Positions 24,997 to 34,602 of a stretch of 64,000 nucleotides of DNA are shown here, in pieces. A program made the position numbers and the translations under genes. Origin of the DNA: Parerythrobacter lutipelagi (GTDB lineage Bacteria > Pseudomonadota > Alphaproteobacteria > Sphingomonadales > Sphingomonadaceae); assembly GCF_005434975.1 (NCBI RefSeq), contig NZ_SKCJ01000001.1:372001-436000 (forward strand), read 5' to 3'. The notes beneath the pieces are model-generated. The model made no database searches. It saw only the letters and a program-made list of their open reading frames with translations, and had not been told where the DNA came from. The first letter of the stretch is position 1; every line of letters begins with the position of its first letter.

Positions 24997-27900
24997 TCAG
25001 TAGTCTCGGCTGATTTCAGCCGAGACGCTCTGCCGCCCGACGGTCGACACGGCAGCTAGCAGCGAAAGCCAGCCGGTGACCCGGAACTCGAGTTCAGTTG
25101 CGCTGTAGCCGCGTCCATCGGTGATCAATTCGACGTAGAAGCGCCGACCGAAGTTCTTGCCCAGCGCAACTCCGGTGCCGCGACCGAGCGCAGGGTCGGC
25201 GGAAACGATCCGCAAACGGTCAAGCCCGATCGCGCTTCTCAGCTGATTGATCGGGTCCATTCCGGCACCGCCGCGCAGGCTGGCAAGCGCGGTGCCCAGC
25301 TGCAAGGCATCGGTTGCGGAAAGCTCTGTGATCGAACCGCCGAACAACAGCCGCGCAAGTATCTCTTCCTCTGGCAAGGCCGGGGTCGAATTGAAGGTGA
25401 TCTCCGGCGACTGGGCATTGCCGGTCACGGTGACAGCTACTTCAATTCCTTCCTTTTGCGTTTCTGCAACGATGTCGAGCCTAGGGTCGATTGGCTGATT
25501 TTCGTCAAACGCAATCCGCCCGCGCGTCAGCTCGAACCGTGTCCCGGCGAAGCTGTAATAACCCCGCACGACACGCGCCTCTCCGCCGATGCGCGGGTCG
25601 TCGGTAGTTCCGCGCAAGACAATGTTCGCGCCCCACTCGCTGTCGAGACCCATGCCGTCGACATCGATCCGGCTCGGGCCGCTCGCATTGATCAGATAGC
25701 GCCAGGGAGCAGACCGGGCGCGCGGTGCGCGGACATCCGCAGGGATGTTGATCTCGCGCGTCCTGATATTGGGCAAGGCCATGCTCTCTGCTGCAGCACC
25801 CAACTGCCAGCTTGCGCGATCGATCGCCAATCGACCAGCAATCGTCCCGCCAACGCCATCGGAGACTATGCGGATCGGGCCGGTAACCGTAGCGACCAGT
25901 CCGTTCGCATCGACCAACCGCGCATCCTTTGCTGCAATACGGATATCCATTTGAGGGCCGCGATCGCCGAGGTCCTTCAAATCGATCGTACCGCTGCCTG
26001 AAATTCGGCCGTCATTCGCGGTCTTGCCGGCGAAGCGAGAAAGCGTGAGCCGCGAACCCGCGAAGCTTCCGCGCGCACTGACGCCGGTCACGTCTGTACC
26101 GGAGATGAGGCTACGGACCCGCAAACTGTCGCTCGACAGGGAACCGCGCAATTGCGGATCGGCGAGCGTGCCGGTGACATTGGCGGAGGCGGCCAGCGGC
26201 CCCGTCAGATCGAAGCCCTCGATCGCTGCGAGCCGCCAAAGCGCATCAGCCGGTCCATTGTAGCGCAGCTGCGCAAAGAGACGCCCGGTTTGCAACCGCT
26301 TGAACAGGTCCCCGTTCTGCGGGAGCGAAGAGATACGCGCCTGCAACCGCCCACGGCGTTGACCATCTTCATCGATCACAGCGCGAGCGGCGAGCTTGTC
26401 TGCGGACAGATCGGCGACCAGCGCAAGGTCGAACGGCCGCGAAGTCAACACGAGACCGGAGCGGGTCAGGTTGTCGACTGTCACCCGGGCATTGCCTGTC
26501 GGGGGAGTACCGCTGGCGTTGCTGTAGTCGACCACACCGGAGATCGTCCCACCAAGGCCAACATCGGCGACGGCAAGATCGATCAGCGACAAAGGCATAT
26601 CAAGCATTTGCAGCCTGAGCCGCGTATCGCCGCCTCCGAATTCGCCTGAGACGATAGTGCCGCCATCGCCGTAGCTCAGTTGCGTCGGCTCCAGGAGATA
26701 ACCACCATCGTCATGAACTCGCAAGACCGCCCGGCGCGGGAAGCGCAAAGCCTCTCCGGCGAAACTGCCTTGCGCGGCGACAGCGACCAGCTGCGGCGCG
26801 ACATCGGCCTCCAGCTGCAAGGCGAAGCGGCTGCCTCGGCGTCCGGCAAGCGATGCTGTGACTTTGCCCTCGCCGCCCCGCAGATTGGCGTTTGCGGCCA
26901 CCCGTCCGAGGAAGATCTGGCCATAGTTGAGCCCCTCGGCATAGATGCTGCCCTGAATCAGGGTTTCGCTGTTGAGCGCTTGAGCACCGGGAACGAAACC
27001 CCGGCCTTCGATATCGGCGCTGGCGATGCTGAGGTTTGCAGGGCCGGCGAAACTCGCATTCCTCGCGCGTATGTCGACTGCGAAACCTTGCCCGCCGTCA
27101 CGGGCCGCAAGCCCGATGGTGCCATCAAGCCCCCCGCCTGAAACGGCCAGTCGTCCATTCGCCCCATCATCGCCGAGCGTAAGATCACCGGTCACGCTGG
27201 ACTTCCAGATGTTGAGTCGCTCTATCGCGATGCGCGTCGGTCCGGCTTCAGGCGAGATCAATTCCAGTGCGCCATTGAATGGCCCGATCATCGACTGACC
27301 TTCAGTATCGATGGCAAAACCGTCTGCACTGGGCGAAATCGCCACGCGGACGTTCTCAAGGCCCGCAGCCGGAAGCGGGGAAGCGAATACCAGCTCTGCG
27401 CGCGGTCCCTCATCGGCAAGCGTTGCCTCTACCGTAAACGGCCCATAGTCGGCCTGACGTCCGCGCCCGACCACGCTGGTCGTCCCGCCGTTCACGCGTC
27501 CGTCGAGCGTCATATTGAGCTTGCTTGCGTCGACGGTGAAATCGTTGAACACAATCGGCGCATTTCCGGCCAGCGCGACGTTGCCACGCAAGCGGATATC
27601 CGGCCCTGCAAGGTTTTCGATCGTGCTGTTGGTCACACGCGGGATCCGCGCATCGAGAGCGGCCCTGAGGGTCCACGGCACGCCGCTTGCCAGCATCAAC
27701 CGGATGCGTGCGCTGCCATTGACGGTGCCGATATTCTCCAGCGGCAGGCCGTTCATCGTCACCGGCCCGGCAATCCCGTAAGAGCCAACCGACGTATCGC
27801 CGCGCACGGCAAGCCGCGCGCTGGCCGCAGGGAAATCGATCGTGAGGTCGTCGGACAAAAGATCGCGCCCGGTATAGACCAGTGTGCCGCCGAATCTGCC

Positions 27901-29199
27901 TTGATCCAGTTTGGGATCGACCAGCGCATTGCCGGTGACAATGCGGGCAACGCTCCCCTCGAGCGGCAGAGTCCAGCGCGATCCATCGTATGTTGCGACG
28001 CCGCTTTGCGTGATGTCCTGCACCTGTGTGGTGCCGCTCACCAATTGCGCAACGCTGAGCTGATGGTCGATGGTCAGATCGCGGAAGGATCCATCGGCTG
28101 TTCCGGACAGCACTGCATCTTCGAGCCGCACACTTTCCCCGAACAGTTCGGGATTCAGCAGGCTGGCGCGAAACTCGAGGGCGCTCACGCTGTTGTCGGC
28201 GAGATCCACCGAACCCTCGGAAAAAGCCCGCAGCGCGGCACTGCGCAAGGCGATTTCACCGTCAAGCACGCTGTCTTCCAGCGAACCGATCGCACCGATC
28301 GAAAGCACCGGACCGGTTGCTGCCAATGGCAGGCCCGAGAGAACGCCTTCCGGGCGAACCTGCCCGGCAATCTCGTACCGCCCGGCAAAATTCTTCAAAG
28401 TCAGGGCCGCAAAGCGTTCGTCATTGCGCCGGATGACCAGCGCCCCGTCCCACCGCGTCCAGGTTCCGTCCCCGGCAATTCGCGCGGTGTATCCTGCATC
28501 CGTTCCGACCAGTCCGGCCAGCACGCCGTCACGCGTCGCACGATAATCCAGCTCCATATCGAACACATCGCCGTCGGGCTCGGCTTGAAGCGCTAGGTCG
28601 AAACGGTCCTCTTCGCCAAATTGCCCTTGCCCATCCAACTCGACCAATCCGTCACGGATGTCCGCCCTCGCCTTCAAATCGAGCGGGTGAGCGCGATCAT
28701 CGATCACGCCTCTGGCAATCGTGAAATCGCGCAATTCGAATTCGTCGATACGGATATCGAAATCGGGCAGGATCGGGGCATCGGGATCACCCGGCTCCAG
28801 TTCCGGCACTCGCAACAAGGTTCCGCGCTCGGCCGTGAGCTTGCGGATGTCGATCCCCGAGGTTAGCCAGCTCAAGGGCCGCCAGTCGATTTCCGCTCGC
28901 GGAATGGTCAAGAAGCGTCCCTGCGGGTCGGATAGAACGACATCATGCAGCACGGCATCGCGGTAGATATCGCCTTCGATGCGCCCGACTTCGATCCGAA
29001 GCCCGGACGCGGGGGCGATATCGGCAATCTGGTCGGCGATAAATCGCTTCCCGATCGGCGTGTTGAGAAACAGCAGGCCCGCGACAATCAGCAAGACAAC
29101 CGCAGCGACGGGCCCAAAAACCCACCGTTTCCACCTGCGCCGAGAACGCTCCGCCCGCTCTTGCGGTTCGGCCGCTTCGGATATTCCTTCGCCGGCCAT
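24997..29199 (-). CDS. tamB: Translocation and assembly module inner membrane component TamB
   Basis: 1400 residues. One N-terminal membrane anchor (about 28-46, VFGPVAAVVLLIVAGLLFL), then a very long periplasmic beta-rich region (AsmA-like/beta-taco) and the C-terminal TamB domain, recognisable by RGYYSFAGTRFELTRGRIAFD, LPEEEILARLLFG and the ending RQSVSAEISRDY. TamB bridges inner and outer membranes for outer membrane protein or phospholipid transfer. It starts with TGATG overlap on tamA, the usual partner order. Confidence 0.95.
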   Translation of the reverse strand: MAGEGISEAAEPQERAERSRRRWKRWVFGPVAAVVLLIVAGLLFLNTPIGKRFIADQIADIAPASGLRIEVGRIEGDIYRDAVLHDVVLSDPQGRFLTIPRAEIDWRPLSWLTSGIDIRKLTAERGTLLRVPELEPGDPDAPILPDFDIRIDEFELRDFTIARGVIDDRAHPLDLKARADIRDGLVELDGQGQFGEEDRFDLALQAEPDGDVFDMELDYRATRDGVLAGLVGTDAGYTARIAGDGTWTRWDGALVIRRNDERFAALTLKNFAGRYEIAGQVRPEGVLSGLPLAATGPVLSIGAIGSLEDSVLDGEIALRSAALRAFSEGSVDLADNSVSALEFRASLLNPELFGESVRLEDAVLSGTADGSFRDLTIDHQLSVAQLVSGTTQVQDITQSGVATYDGSRWTLPLEGSVARIVTGNALVDPKLDQGRFGGTLVYTGRDLLSDDLTIDFPAASARLAVRGDTSVGSYGIAGPVTMNGLPLENIGTVNGSARIRLMLASGVPWTLRAALDARIPRVTNSTIENLAGPDIRLRGNVALAGNAPIVFNDFTVDASKLNMTLDGRVNGGTTSVVGRGRQADYGPFTVEATLADEGPRAELVFASPLPAAGLENVRVAISPSADGFAIDTEGQSMIGPFNGALELISPEAGPTRIAIERLNIWKSSVTGDLTLGDDGANGRLAVSGGGLDGTIGLAARDGGQGFAVDIRARNASFAGPANLSIASADIEGRGFVPGAQALNSETLIQGSIYAEGLNYGQIFLGRVAANANLRGGEGKVTASLAGRRGSRFALQLEADVAPQLVAVAAQGSFAGEALRFPRRAVLRVHDDGGYLLEPTQLSYGDGGTIVSGEFGGGDTRLRLQMLDMPLSLIDLAVADVGLGGTISGVVDYSNASGTPPTGNARVTVDNLTRSGLVLTSRPFDLALVADLSADKLAARAVIDEDGQRRGRLQARISSLPQNGDLFKRLQTGRLFAQLRYNGPADALWRLAAIEGFDLTGPLAASANVTGTLADPQLRGSLSSDSLRVRSLISGTDVTGVSARGSFAGSRLTLSRFAGKTANDGRISGSGTIDLKDLGDRGPQMDIRIAAKDARLVDANGLVATVTGPIRIVSDGVGGTIAGRLAIDRASWQLGAAAESMALPNIRTREINIPADVRAPRARSAPWRYLINASGPSRIDVDGMGLDSEWGANIVLRGTTDDPRIGGEARVVRGYYSFAGTRFELTRGRIAFDENQPIDPRLDIVAETQKEGIEVAVTVTGNAQSPEITFNSTPALPEEEILARLLFGGSITELSATDALQLGTALASLRGGAGMDPINQLRSAIGLDRLRIVSADPALGRGTGVALGKNFGRRFYVELITDGRGYSATELEFRVTGWLSLLAAVSTVGRQSVSAEISRDY

Positions 29200-31349
29200 C
29201 AGAACGCCTGCCCCAAAGAGACATAAACGGCCACAGGGCTATCGAACATCGGATTTCGGTTCAGCGGTACGCCGACATCGACCCGGATTGGACCGAAGCC
29301 GCTTTCATAGCGGATGCCCATCCCGGCGCCATATTTGATAAACCGGAAATCGGGCACTGGATCGATCGAAACCGAACCGGCATCGAAGAACGGCACCACC
29401 GACAGAGCGCCATCGAAGAAACCGGTCTGTATTCGCGCCTCGGCAGAGACTTCGACCAGTGAGCGGCCACCGGTTGGCTCCCCCAGATCGTTGCGCGGAC
29501 CGACCGCTTGATAGCCGTAACCACGAACCGAACTACCACCACCAGCATAAAGGCGGCGCGACGGCGCGATGCCGGCCAGATCCGCGCCCTGTATCGTTGC
29601 GCCGCGCACCCGGCCAGCCAGCACTACCCGCTCAGTGATCCGTTGATAATAACTGGCATCGGCCTGCGTGCGGACATAGAAGAAATTCTGCTCTTCGGTC
29701 CGCGATATCTCCGGGGCAACATAGCCGGTAAGGCGGTAACCCTCAGTCGGATCCAGCAGCGAATCCGTTGTGTCGATCGTCGCCCGACCGAAGACAGACC
29801 CAATGAAGAACCTCTGCCGCGGACGCGGGATGCCACCAATTACCCGGTTGCGTTCGTCAGAAGCCAGTATTTCCGCGCCGACCGCCCAACCGAAGGGTTT
29901 CTGGAACAAGAGGTTTGACGTTCGTTCCAGACTGGCTCGCAGCGCGATCGTCTGCGCGTCGAAGGCATCATTATCAAGCGCAGAGGCATAGGCATCCACC
30001 AGCAAGATCTGATCGCGGCGTTTGAAATTGTTGCGCTTGAAACTGACACCCGCCAGCTGTTCCTGCGTGCCGGCGATGGCCCGAACCTTGAGCGAACCTT
30101 CTGGCGGGAACAGATTGCGGTGCTCCCAGCTGGCTTCCAGCCGGAAGCCTTCCTCAGTGCCGTAGCCGATAGCTCCCGAGATCGTGCGCAGCTTGGCCTT
30201 GGCCATTTCGATATCGAGCACTACTTCGCCCGGCGCTGCGTCTTGTGGCGGTGACACTTCGCGCGGTGTCACGGTGACACTGGAGACCAGGCTGGTCGCT
30301 GTGATCGCGCGCCGCAGATCCAGCTGAAGCGACCTCTGGTATGCATCGCCCTTCTTGAACCGCGCTATGGTCTCAAGATGGCTGCCGGGCAGGAAATCGG
30401 GCAGGTTGCTGTTAACCCCGGCGATTACATATTTGCCATTGGGGCGAACTGCCATCGTCAGGTCGCCGGTCGTCTGGCGATGATCAATCAGCAGTTCCGG
30501 TGCATCTATCTCAGCGAATGGATAACCAGTCTCGCCCAAGGCACGGTCCAGTTCGAATTGCTGTTCCACAATCCGGTCGCTGGACAGCGGATCACCAGTC
30601 TGTATCCCGAATGTTGTGCGCAAGCTGTCAGCATCGGGCGCGGTTGACAATTGGCCAAGATCGATCGCGCCAAAGCGATAACGTTGGCCGGGAATAATAT
30701 CGAACCGGACGACCGGATCGTCATCCGCTGCATCGTCGCCGGGCTGGATCGCGCCGACCGACCGGATGACCTGCGAATCGTAATATCCGTAGACTCTCAG
30801 CAACTCGACCAGCAAATCCTCGTCGGCGCGAGCACGCGCGGCCAGTTGCGCGATATTGCTTTCACTATCGCCCAGCTGTTCGATCGTTGAAAGCTGGTCG
30901 AACCGCTCGATGAATTCGGCCTGCACTGGGAACAGCGCCGGATCTTGCGGCAAAGCCATAACCAGCTGGCTGTTCACCCGGACCAATTCGGACTCTGGCA
31001 GCGGCGGTAAAAGTGGGAGTGCGTCCTGCGCTAGGCGGGCATCGGGTTTCGCCTCAAGCGGTTCAAACGGCGGCAATTCGACGGTGTCGGGCCAATTCAC
31101 TCCCAAGTCGGGCATTTCAGCCAATGAAGCATCGGGATCGAGTTCATCAACCGAAACCGAATCGTCATCACCGTTCGGCGCGACAATCGGCTCACCATCG
31201 GCACCATCTTGAGCCCACTCTTCCGGATTTTCGACCGCGCTATCGGGGATCAGGTCTTCGAGTGTGGGCAGCGTCGAAGTGTCTTGGGCGTACGCAGGCG
31301 CGGCCAGCGCCAGCAACGCGCCCGCGGCAAGCAATGCAGTTCGAACCAA
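29199..31349 (-). CDS. tamA: Outer membrane Omp85-family assembly protein TamA
   Basis: POTRA domains in the N-terminal half (for instance GYYDSQVIRSVG, YRFGAIDLG) are followed by a 16-strand Omp85 barrel with signatures RLYAGGGSSVRGYGYQ and GIRYESGFGPIRVDVGVPL. The protein ends in Phe, as outer membrane barrels do. The signal peptide ALLAAGALLALAAPAYAQ fixes the N-terminus, but no ATG/GTG precedes it closely. I chose the TTG at 31349, eight bases after the bpt stop and without a clear Shine-Dalgarno, giving 716 residues; start confidence is low. A frame opens far upstream, antisense-like within bpt. Confidence 0.9.
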   Translation of the reverse strand: MVRTALLAAGALLALAAPAYAQDTSTLPTLEDLIPDSAVENPEEWAQDGADGEPIVAPNGDDDSVSVDELDPDASLAEMPDLGVNWPDTVELPPFEPLEAKPDARLAQDALPLLPPLPESELVRVNSQLVMALPQDPALFPVQAEFIERFDQLSTIEQLGDSESNIAQLAARARADEDLLVELLRVYGYYDSQVIRSVGAIQPGDDAADDDPVVRFDIIPGQRYRFGAIDLGQLSTAPDADSLRTTFGIQTGDPLSSDRIVEQQFELDRALGETGYPFAEIDAPELLIDHRQTTGDLTMAVRPNGKYVIAGVNSNLPDFLPGSHLETIARFKKGDAYQRSLQLDLRRAITATSLVSSVTVTPREVSPPQDAAPGEVVLDIEMAKAKLRTISGAIGYGTEEGFRLEASWEHRNLFPPEGSLKVRAIAGTQEQLAGVSFKRNNFKRRDQILLVDAYASALDNDAFDAQTIALRASLERTSNLLFQKPFGWAVGAEILASDERNRVIGGIPRPRQRFFIGSVFGRATIDTTDSLLDPTEGYRLTGYVAPEISRTEEQNFFYVRTQADASYYQRITERVVLAGRVRGATIQGADLAGIAPSRRLYAGGGSSVRGYGYQAVGPRNDLGEPTGGRSLVEVSAEARIQTGFFDGALSVVPFFDAGSVSIDPVPDFRFIKYGAGMGIRYESGFGPIRVDVGVPLNRNPMFDSPVAVYVSLGQAF

Positions 31350-31356
31350 AAGCTTG

Positions 31357-32184
31357 CTATTTGGCGAAGCTGTGGGTCTTGCCACTGCTTTCTGCGGTCC
31401 GGTCCACTGACGGACTCTGCATGACTTTGCGGACAAGCGCGGACTGCGCGTCCTGGGACATGCGTTCCCATCCACCGCGAGTGAGACGCTCAATCGGTCG
31501 ATAACGGATCTTGTATTGCATACGCTCGGATCCATCGACCCAATATCCGAGATAGACATAAGGCAGACCCTGCTCCGCCGCGCGGCGGATGTGATCGAGA
31601 ATGATGTAGTTCCCAAGTCCTGACCTTGCCTTATGCTCCGGGTCATAGAAGCTGTAAATCATCGATAACCCGTCACCCTGCCGATCGGTCAGGCACGCGC
31701 CAACAAGGCGGCCCGGTTGCGACCCGTCGGAGGGCTCACGATATTCGATCACATGTGATGTGACCGGCGTGTGCTCCACCATGTCAGCATAGTCCATCTC
31801 TTCCATCGTGGCCATCCCTCCATCGGGGTGGCGCGATCCAAGATAGCTTTGCAGCAATTCGAATTGTTCTTCGGTCGCCCAAGGGCGGCATTCTGTCGTG
31901 ACGAGATCGCTATTGCGGCGAAGATTCTTGCGCTGGGTCGAGCTCGCGCGGAATTCCTCTGCCACTACACGCACGGAGACGCAGGCGTTGCAGTCGGCAC
32001 AGCTGGGGCGATAGGCGACGGTCTGGCTGCGGCGAAATCCGATGCGCCCAAGCGCCTCGTTCAGCTGGTCGGCATGCGGACCTTTGAGCTCCGTAAACAC
32101 CTTTCGCTCCGTCTTGCCCTCAAGGTAAGGACACGGCGCAGGGGTGGTAACGAAAAACCGGGGGAAGCGAACGGGTGCGGACAC
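31357..32184 (-). CDS. bpt: Aspartate/glutamate leucyltransferase (Bpt, ATE family)
   Basis: Transfers Leu from tRNA to N-terminal Asp/Glu for the N-end rule degradation path. The N-terminal [25 protein letters not shown] and the cysteine-rich [12 protein letters not shown] are family signatures; C-terminal [18 protein letters not shown] is diagnostic. I chose the GTG giving [11 protein letters not shown]; a TTG ten codons earlier is possible. 275 residues. ClpS/ClpA, the partners, are not in the window. It shares a message with tamA/tamB. Confidence 0.92.
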   Translation of the reverse strand: MSAPVRFPRFFVTTPAPCPYLEGKTERKVFTELKGPHADQLNEALGRIGFRRSQTVAYRPSCADCNACVSVRVVAEEFRASSTQRKNLRRNSDLVTTECRPWATEEQFELLQSYLGSRHPDGGMATMEEMDYADMVEHTPVTSHVIEYREPSDGSQPGRLVGACLTDRQGDGLSMIYSFYDPEHKARSGLGNYIILDHIRRAAEQGLPYVYLGYWVDGSERMQYKIRYRPIERLTRGGWERMSQDAQSALVRKVMQSPSVDRTAESSGKTHSFAK

Positions 32185-32356
32185 GCTGCTGACCAAATCC
32201 TCTAGCTGCGGCAAGAATCGATGAACGGTTATTGTCAGACGTTATGGCCATGTAACGCGCGAGGTAAAAGTCCCTTAACCATCTATCATGGTTTATTTCG
32301 GGTTACTTTGCACAAACCCTCGACGATCTGTGTCGCCGGATCGACCCTTGCAGAGA

Positions 32357-33586
32357 TCAGTTCAACTCGACCGAATTCACCGTGTATCCGCTCGCACGGA
32401 GAGAAGCGATCAACGCGTCCAGCTGGTCGCGATCTCGGGCTTCACATTCAATGTCGGTGATCAGGCCCTTCGCAGGGAGGCTGGTGAAAATGCGCTGGTG
32501 GTAGATTTCGATGATATTGACGTTGTGATCATCAAATTGCTTCATCACCTTGAACAGTGCCCCGGGCCGGTCCTGCAAAGTGACCCGCAATCGGGCCAGG
32601 CGGCCCGATCGGGCAAGGTCGCGCAACAGGACATTGGCCAGCAGCCGCGTATCGATATTGCCTCCGCACAGGACAAGGCCGACTTTTTTGCCAGCGAAAC
32701 GTTCGCGGTTGGCAAGCACGGCGGCAAGGCCGGCCGCACCGGCACCTTCAACAACTGTTTTTTCAATCTGGAGCAGGAGCGCGACAGCCTCCTCCAGCGA
32801 CTCTTCATCCACCAGCACGATGTCGTCGACCAGCTCAGCGATGATGCGGGCGGTGAATTCACCCGGCGCCTTTACGGCGATCCCTTCTGCCAGCGTATCG
32901 CCGCCGCAAACGCGGTCGTGACCTTTCATTCGATTGAACATCGACGGAAACAGTTCCGCCTGCACCCCGATCACTTCCATGGCAGGGTGCAACGCTTTGG
33001 CCACGGTCGCCATGCCAGAGATAAGGCCGCCTCCACCAATCGGCGTCACGATGCAATCGAGTTCAGGGGCATCGGCAAACATCTCCAGCGCCACTGTGCC
33101 CTGCCCCGCAGCCACATCGGCATCGTCGAACGGATGGACAAATGTCAGACCGAGTTCCTGCTCCAAGAGCCTCGCATGGGCGTAGGCGTCGTCAAAGGTC
33201 TCGCCGAACAATGTGACATTGCCTCCGGCCTTCTCGGTCTGCATGACCTTCACCGTCGGCGTGGGACGCGGCATGACGATTGTCACCGGCACGCCCAACC
33301 TTTTGCCGTGATAACTGAGCCCCTGCGAATGGTTGCCAGCCGATGCGGCAATAACGCCGCGCTTGCGTTGCTCGTCAGTCAGCAACAGCAACGCATTCAA
33401 CGCACCGCGTTCCTTGTAGGCTGCGGTAAACTGCTGGTTCTCGAACTTGAGCCATATCTCCGCCCCGGTTATCTGCGACAGCGTAAAACTGTGCATCGTC
33501 GGCGTGTGCACAACGGCATCGCCGATCCGCTCTGCTGCTGCGCGAATATCTTCAAGGGTCAACTGATCGAGAGCATCCTGGTCCAT
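32357..33586 (-). CDS. ilvA: Threonine ammonia-lyase with C-terminal ACT domain
   Basis: PLP enzyme converting threonine to 2-oxobutyrate. The PLP lysine lies in FTAAYKERGALNAL, the cofactor loops are SAGNHSQGL and IGGGGLISG, and the C-terminal ACT domain is RVTLQDRPGALFKVMKQF. 409 residues matches the single-ACT class (TIGR01127 type) rather than the two-ACT E. coli IlvA of about 514. The ATG before DQDALDQLTLED was used. Divergent from the next dehydrogenase gene. It could feed isoleucine synthesis or catabolise threonine. Confidence 0.92.
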   Translation of the reverse strand: MDQDALDQLTLEDIRAAAERIGDAVVHTPTMHSFTLSQITGAEIWLKFENQQFTAAYKERGALNALLLLTDEQRKRGVIAASAGNHSQGLSYHGKRLGVPVTIVMPRPTPTVKVMQTEKAGGNVTLFGETFDDAYAHARLLEQELGLTFVHPFDDADVAAGQGTVALEMFADAPELDCIVTPIGGGGLISGMATVAKALHPAMEVIGVQAELFPSMFNRMKGHDRVCGGDTLAEGIAVKAPGEFTARIIAELVDDIVLVDEESLEEAVALLLQIEKTVVEGAGAAGLAAVLANRERFAGKKVGLVLCGGNIDTRLLANVLLRDLARSGRLARLRVTLQDRPGALFKVMKQFDDHNVNIIEIYHQRIFTSLPAKGLITDIECEARDRDQLDALIASLRASGYTVNSVELN

Positions 33587-33687
33587 GGTGCCGCGACGTA
33601 GGGGAAATAGGCCTTCCGGCAAACGAATTTGCCCTTGGCGCAGGCCAAGCATTTGCATCGGACGGAAACTGCCGTAACGCCTCGCGG

Positions 33688-34602
33688 ATGGAAAAAGCGG
33701 CTGAAAACAGACGGACGATTGCCTTTCTTGGATTGGGCGTAATGGGCGGACCGATGGCCGGGCACCTCGCCCGCGCAGGCCACCGTGTAATTGCTTACAA
33801 TCGCACGCCCTCAAGAGCTTCCAAGTGGAAAGAAGCACTTGAATCCGATGGACTGAGTGTTGCTACGGCATCTACGCCGGCAGATGCAGCAAGCGCTGCC
33901 GACGTGGTTATTACCTGCGTTGGTAATGACGAGGATCTTGAGCAGGTCCTGCTCAGCGACAGCGGCGCTTTGGGCGTGATGAAACCTGGAAGCCTGCTGA
34001 TCGATCACACGACTGTGTCCGCGCATATGGCCCGCCGTGTCTTCGCAATTGCCTCCGAACAAGAGATCGATGCGATCGACGCCCCTGTGTCCGGTGGACA
34101 GGCGGGCGCGGAGAATGCCAGGCTAGCAATCATGTGCGGCGGCACAGACAAAGCTTTCCGCCGTGCGGAGCCGGTCATGCAGGCCTATGGCGCGCGCATC
34201 GTCCACGTCGGGTCGGCGGGCGCCGGTCAGACCGCCAAGATGGCCAACCAGATGTGTATCGCTGGCGTACTGGGCGGATTGTCGGAAGCCGTCCGACTGG
34301 TGCAGGCATCGGGCATGGACAGCGACAAAGTTCTCGAAGCGATATCCGGCGGCGCGGCTCAAAGCTGGCAAATGGAAAATCGCTGGAAGACGATGATCGA
34401 AGGCGATTTCGATTTCGGATTCGCAATCGACTGGATGCGCAAGGATCTCGGCTACGCGCTAGAAGAGGCGGAGCGGCTGGGCCTGTCCACCCCCGTAACC
34501 ACCATGATCGACCAGTTTTATGCAGACGTTCAGGTCATGGGCGGGTCGCGCCAGGATACAAGCGCGCTGATTCGCCGTCTGCCACAAGGAAAACAACCAT
34601 GA
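33688..34602 (+). CDS. 3-hydroxyisobutyrate dehydrogenase-family NAD(P) oxidoreductase
   Basis: Beta-hydroxyacid dehydrogenase of 304 residues. The Rossmann motif FLGLGVMGGPMAGHLARAGH, the substrate loop DAPVSGGQAGAENARLAIMCGG and the catalytic lysine in GQTAKMANQMCIA are intact; the all-alpha C-terminal domain follows. The exact substrate (3-hydroxyisobutyrate, tartronate semialdehyde or glyoxylate-type) cannot be told. Its stop overlaps the amidohydrolase start by ATGA. Confidence 0.9.
   Translation: MEKAAENRRTIAFLGLGVMGGPMAGHLARAGHRVIAYNRTPSRASKWKEALESDGLSVATASTPADAASAADVVITCVGNDEDLEQVLLSDSGALGVMKPGSLLIDHTTVSAHMARRVFAIASEQEIDAIDAPVSGGQAGAENARLAIMCGGTDKAFRRAEPVMQAYGARIVHVGSAGAGQTAKMANQMCIAGVLGGLSEAVRLVQASGMDSDKVLEAISGGAAQSWQMENRWKTMIEGDFDFGFAIDWMRKDLGYALEEAERLGLSTPVTTMIDQFYADVQVMGGSRQDTSALIRRLPQGKQP

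Noticed and set aside
32288-33601. 437-codon plus-strand frame opposite ilvA
   Set aside because: Shadow of a well-supported threonine dehydratase; no start site or motifs.
34134-34598. Apparent N-terminal extension of the amidohydrolase
   Set aside because: It lies in another frame of the upstream dehydrogenase; the signal peptide at 34599 marks the true start.
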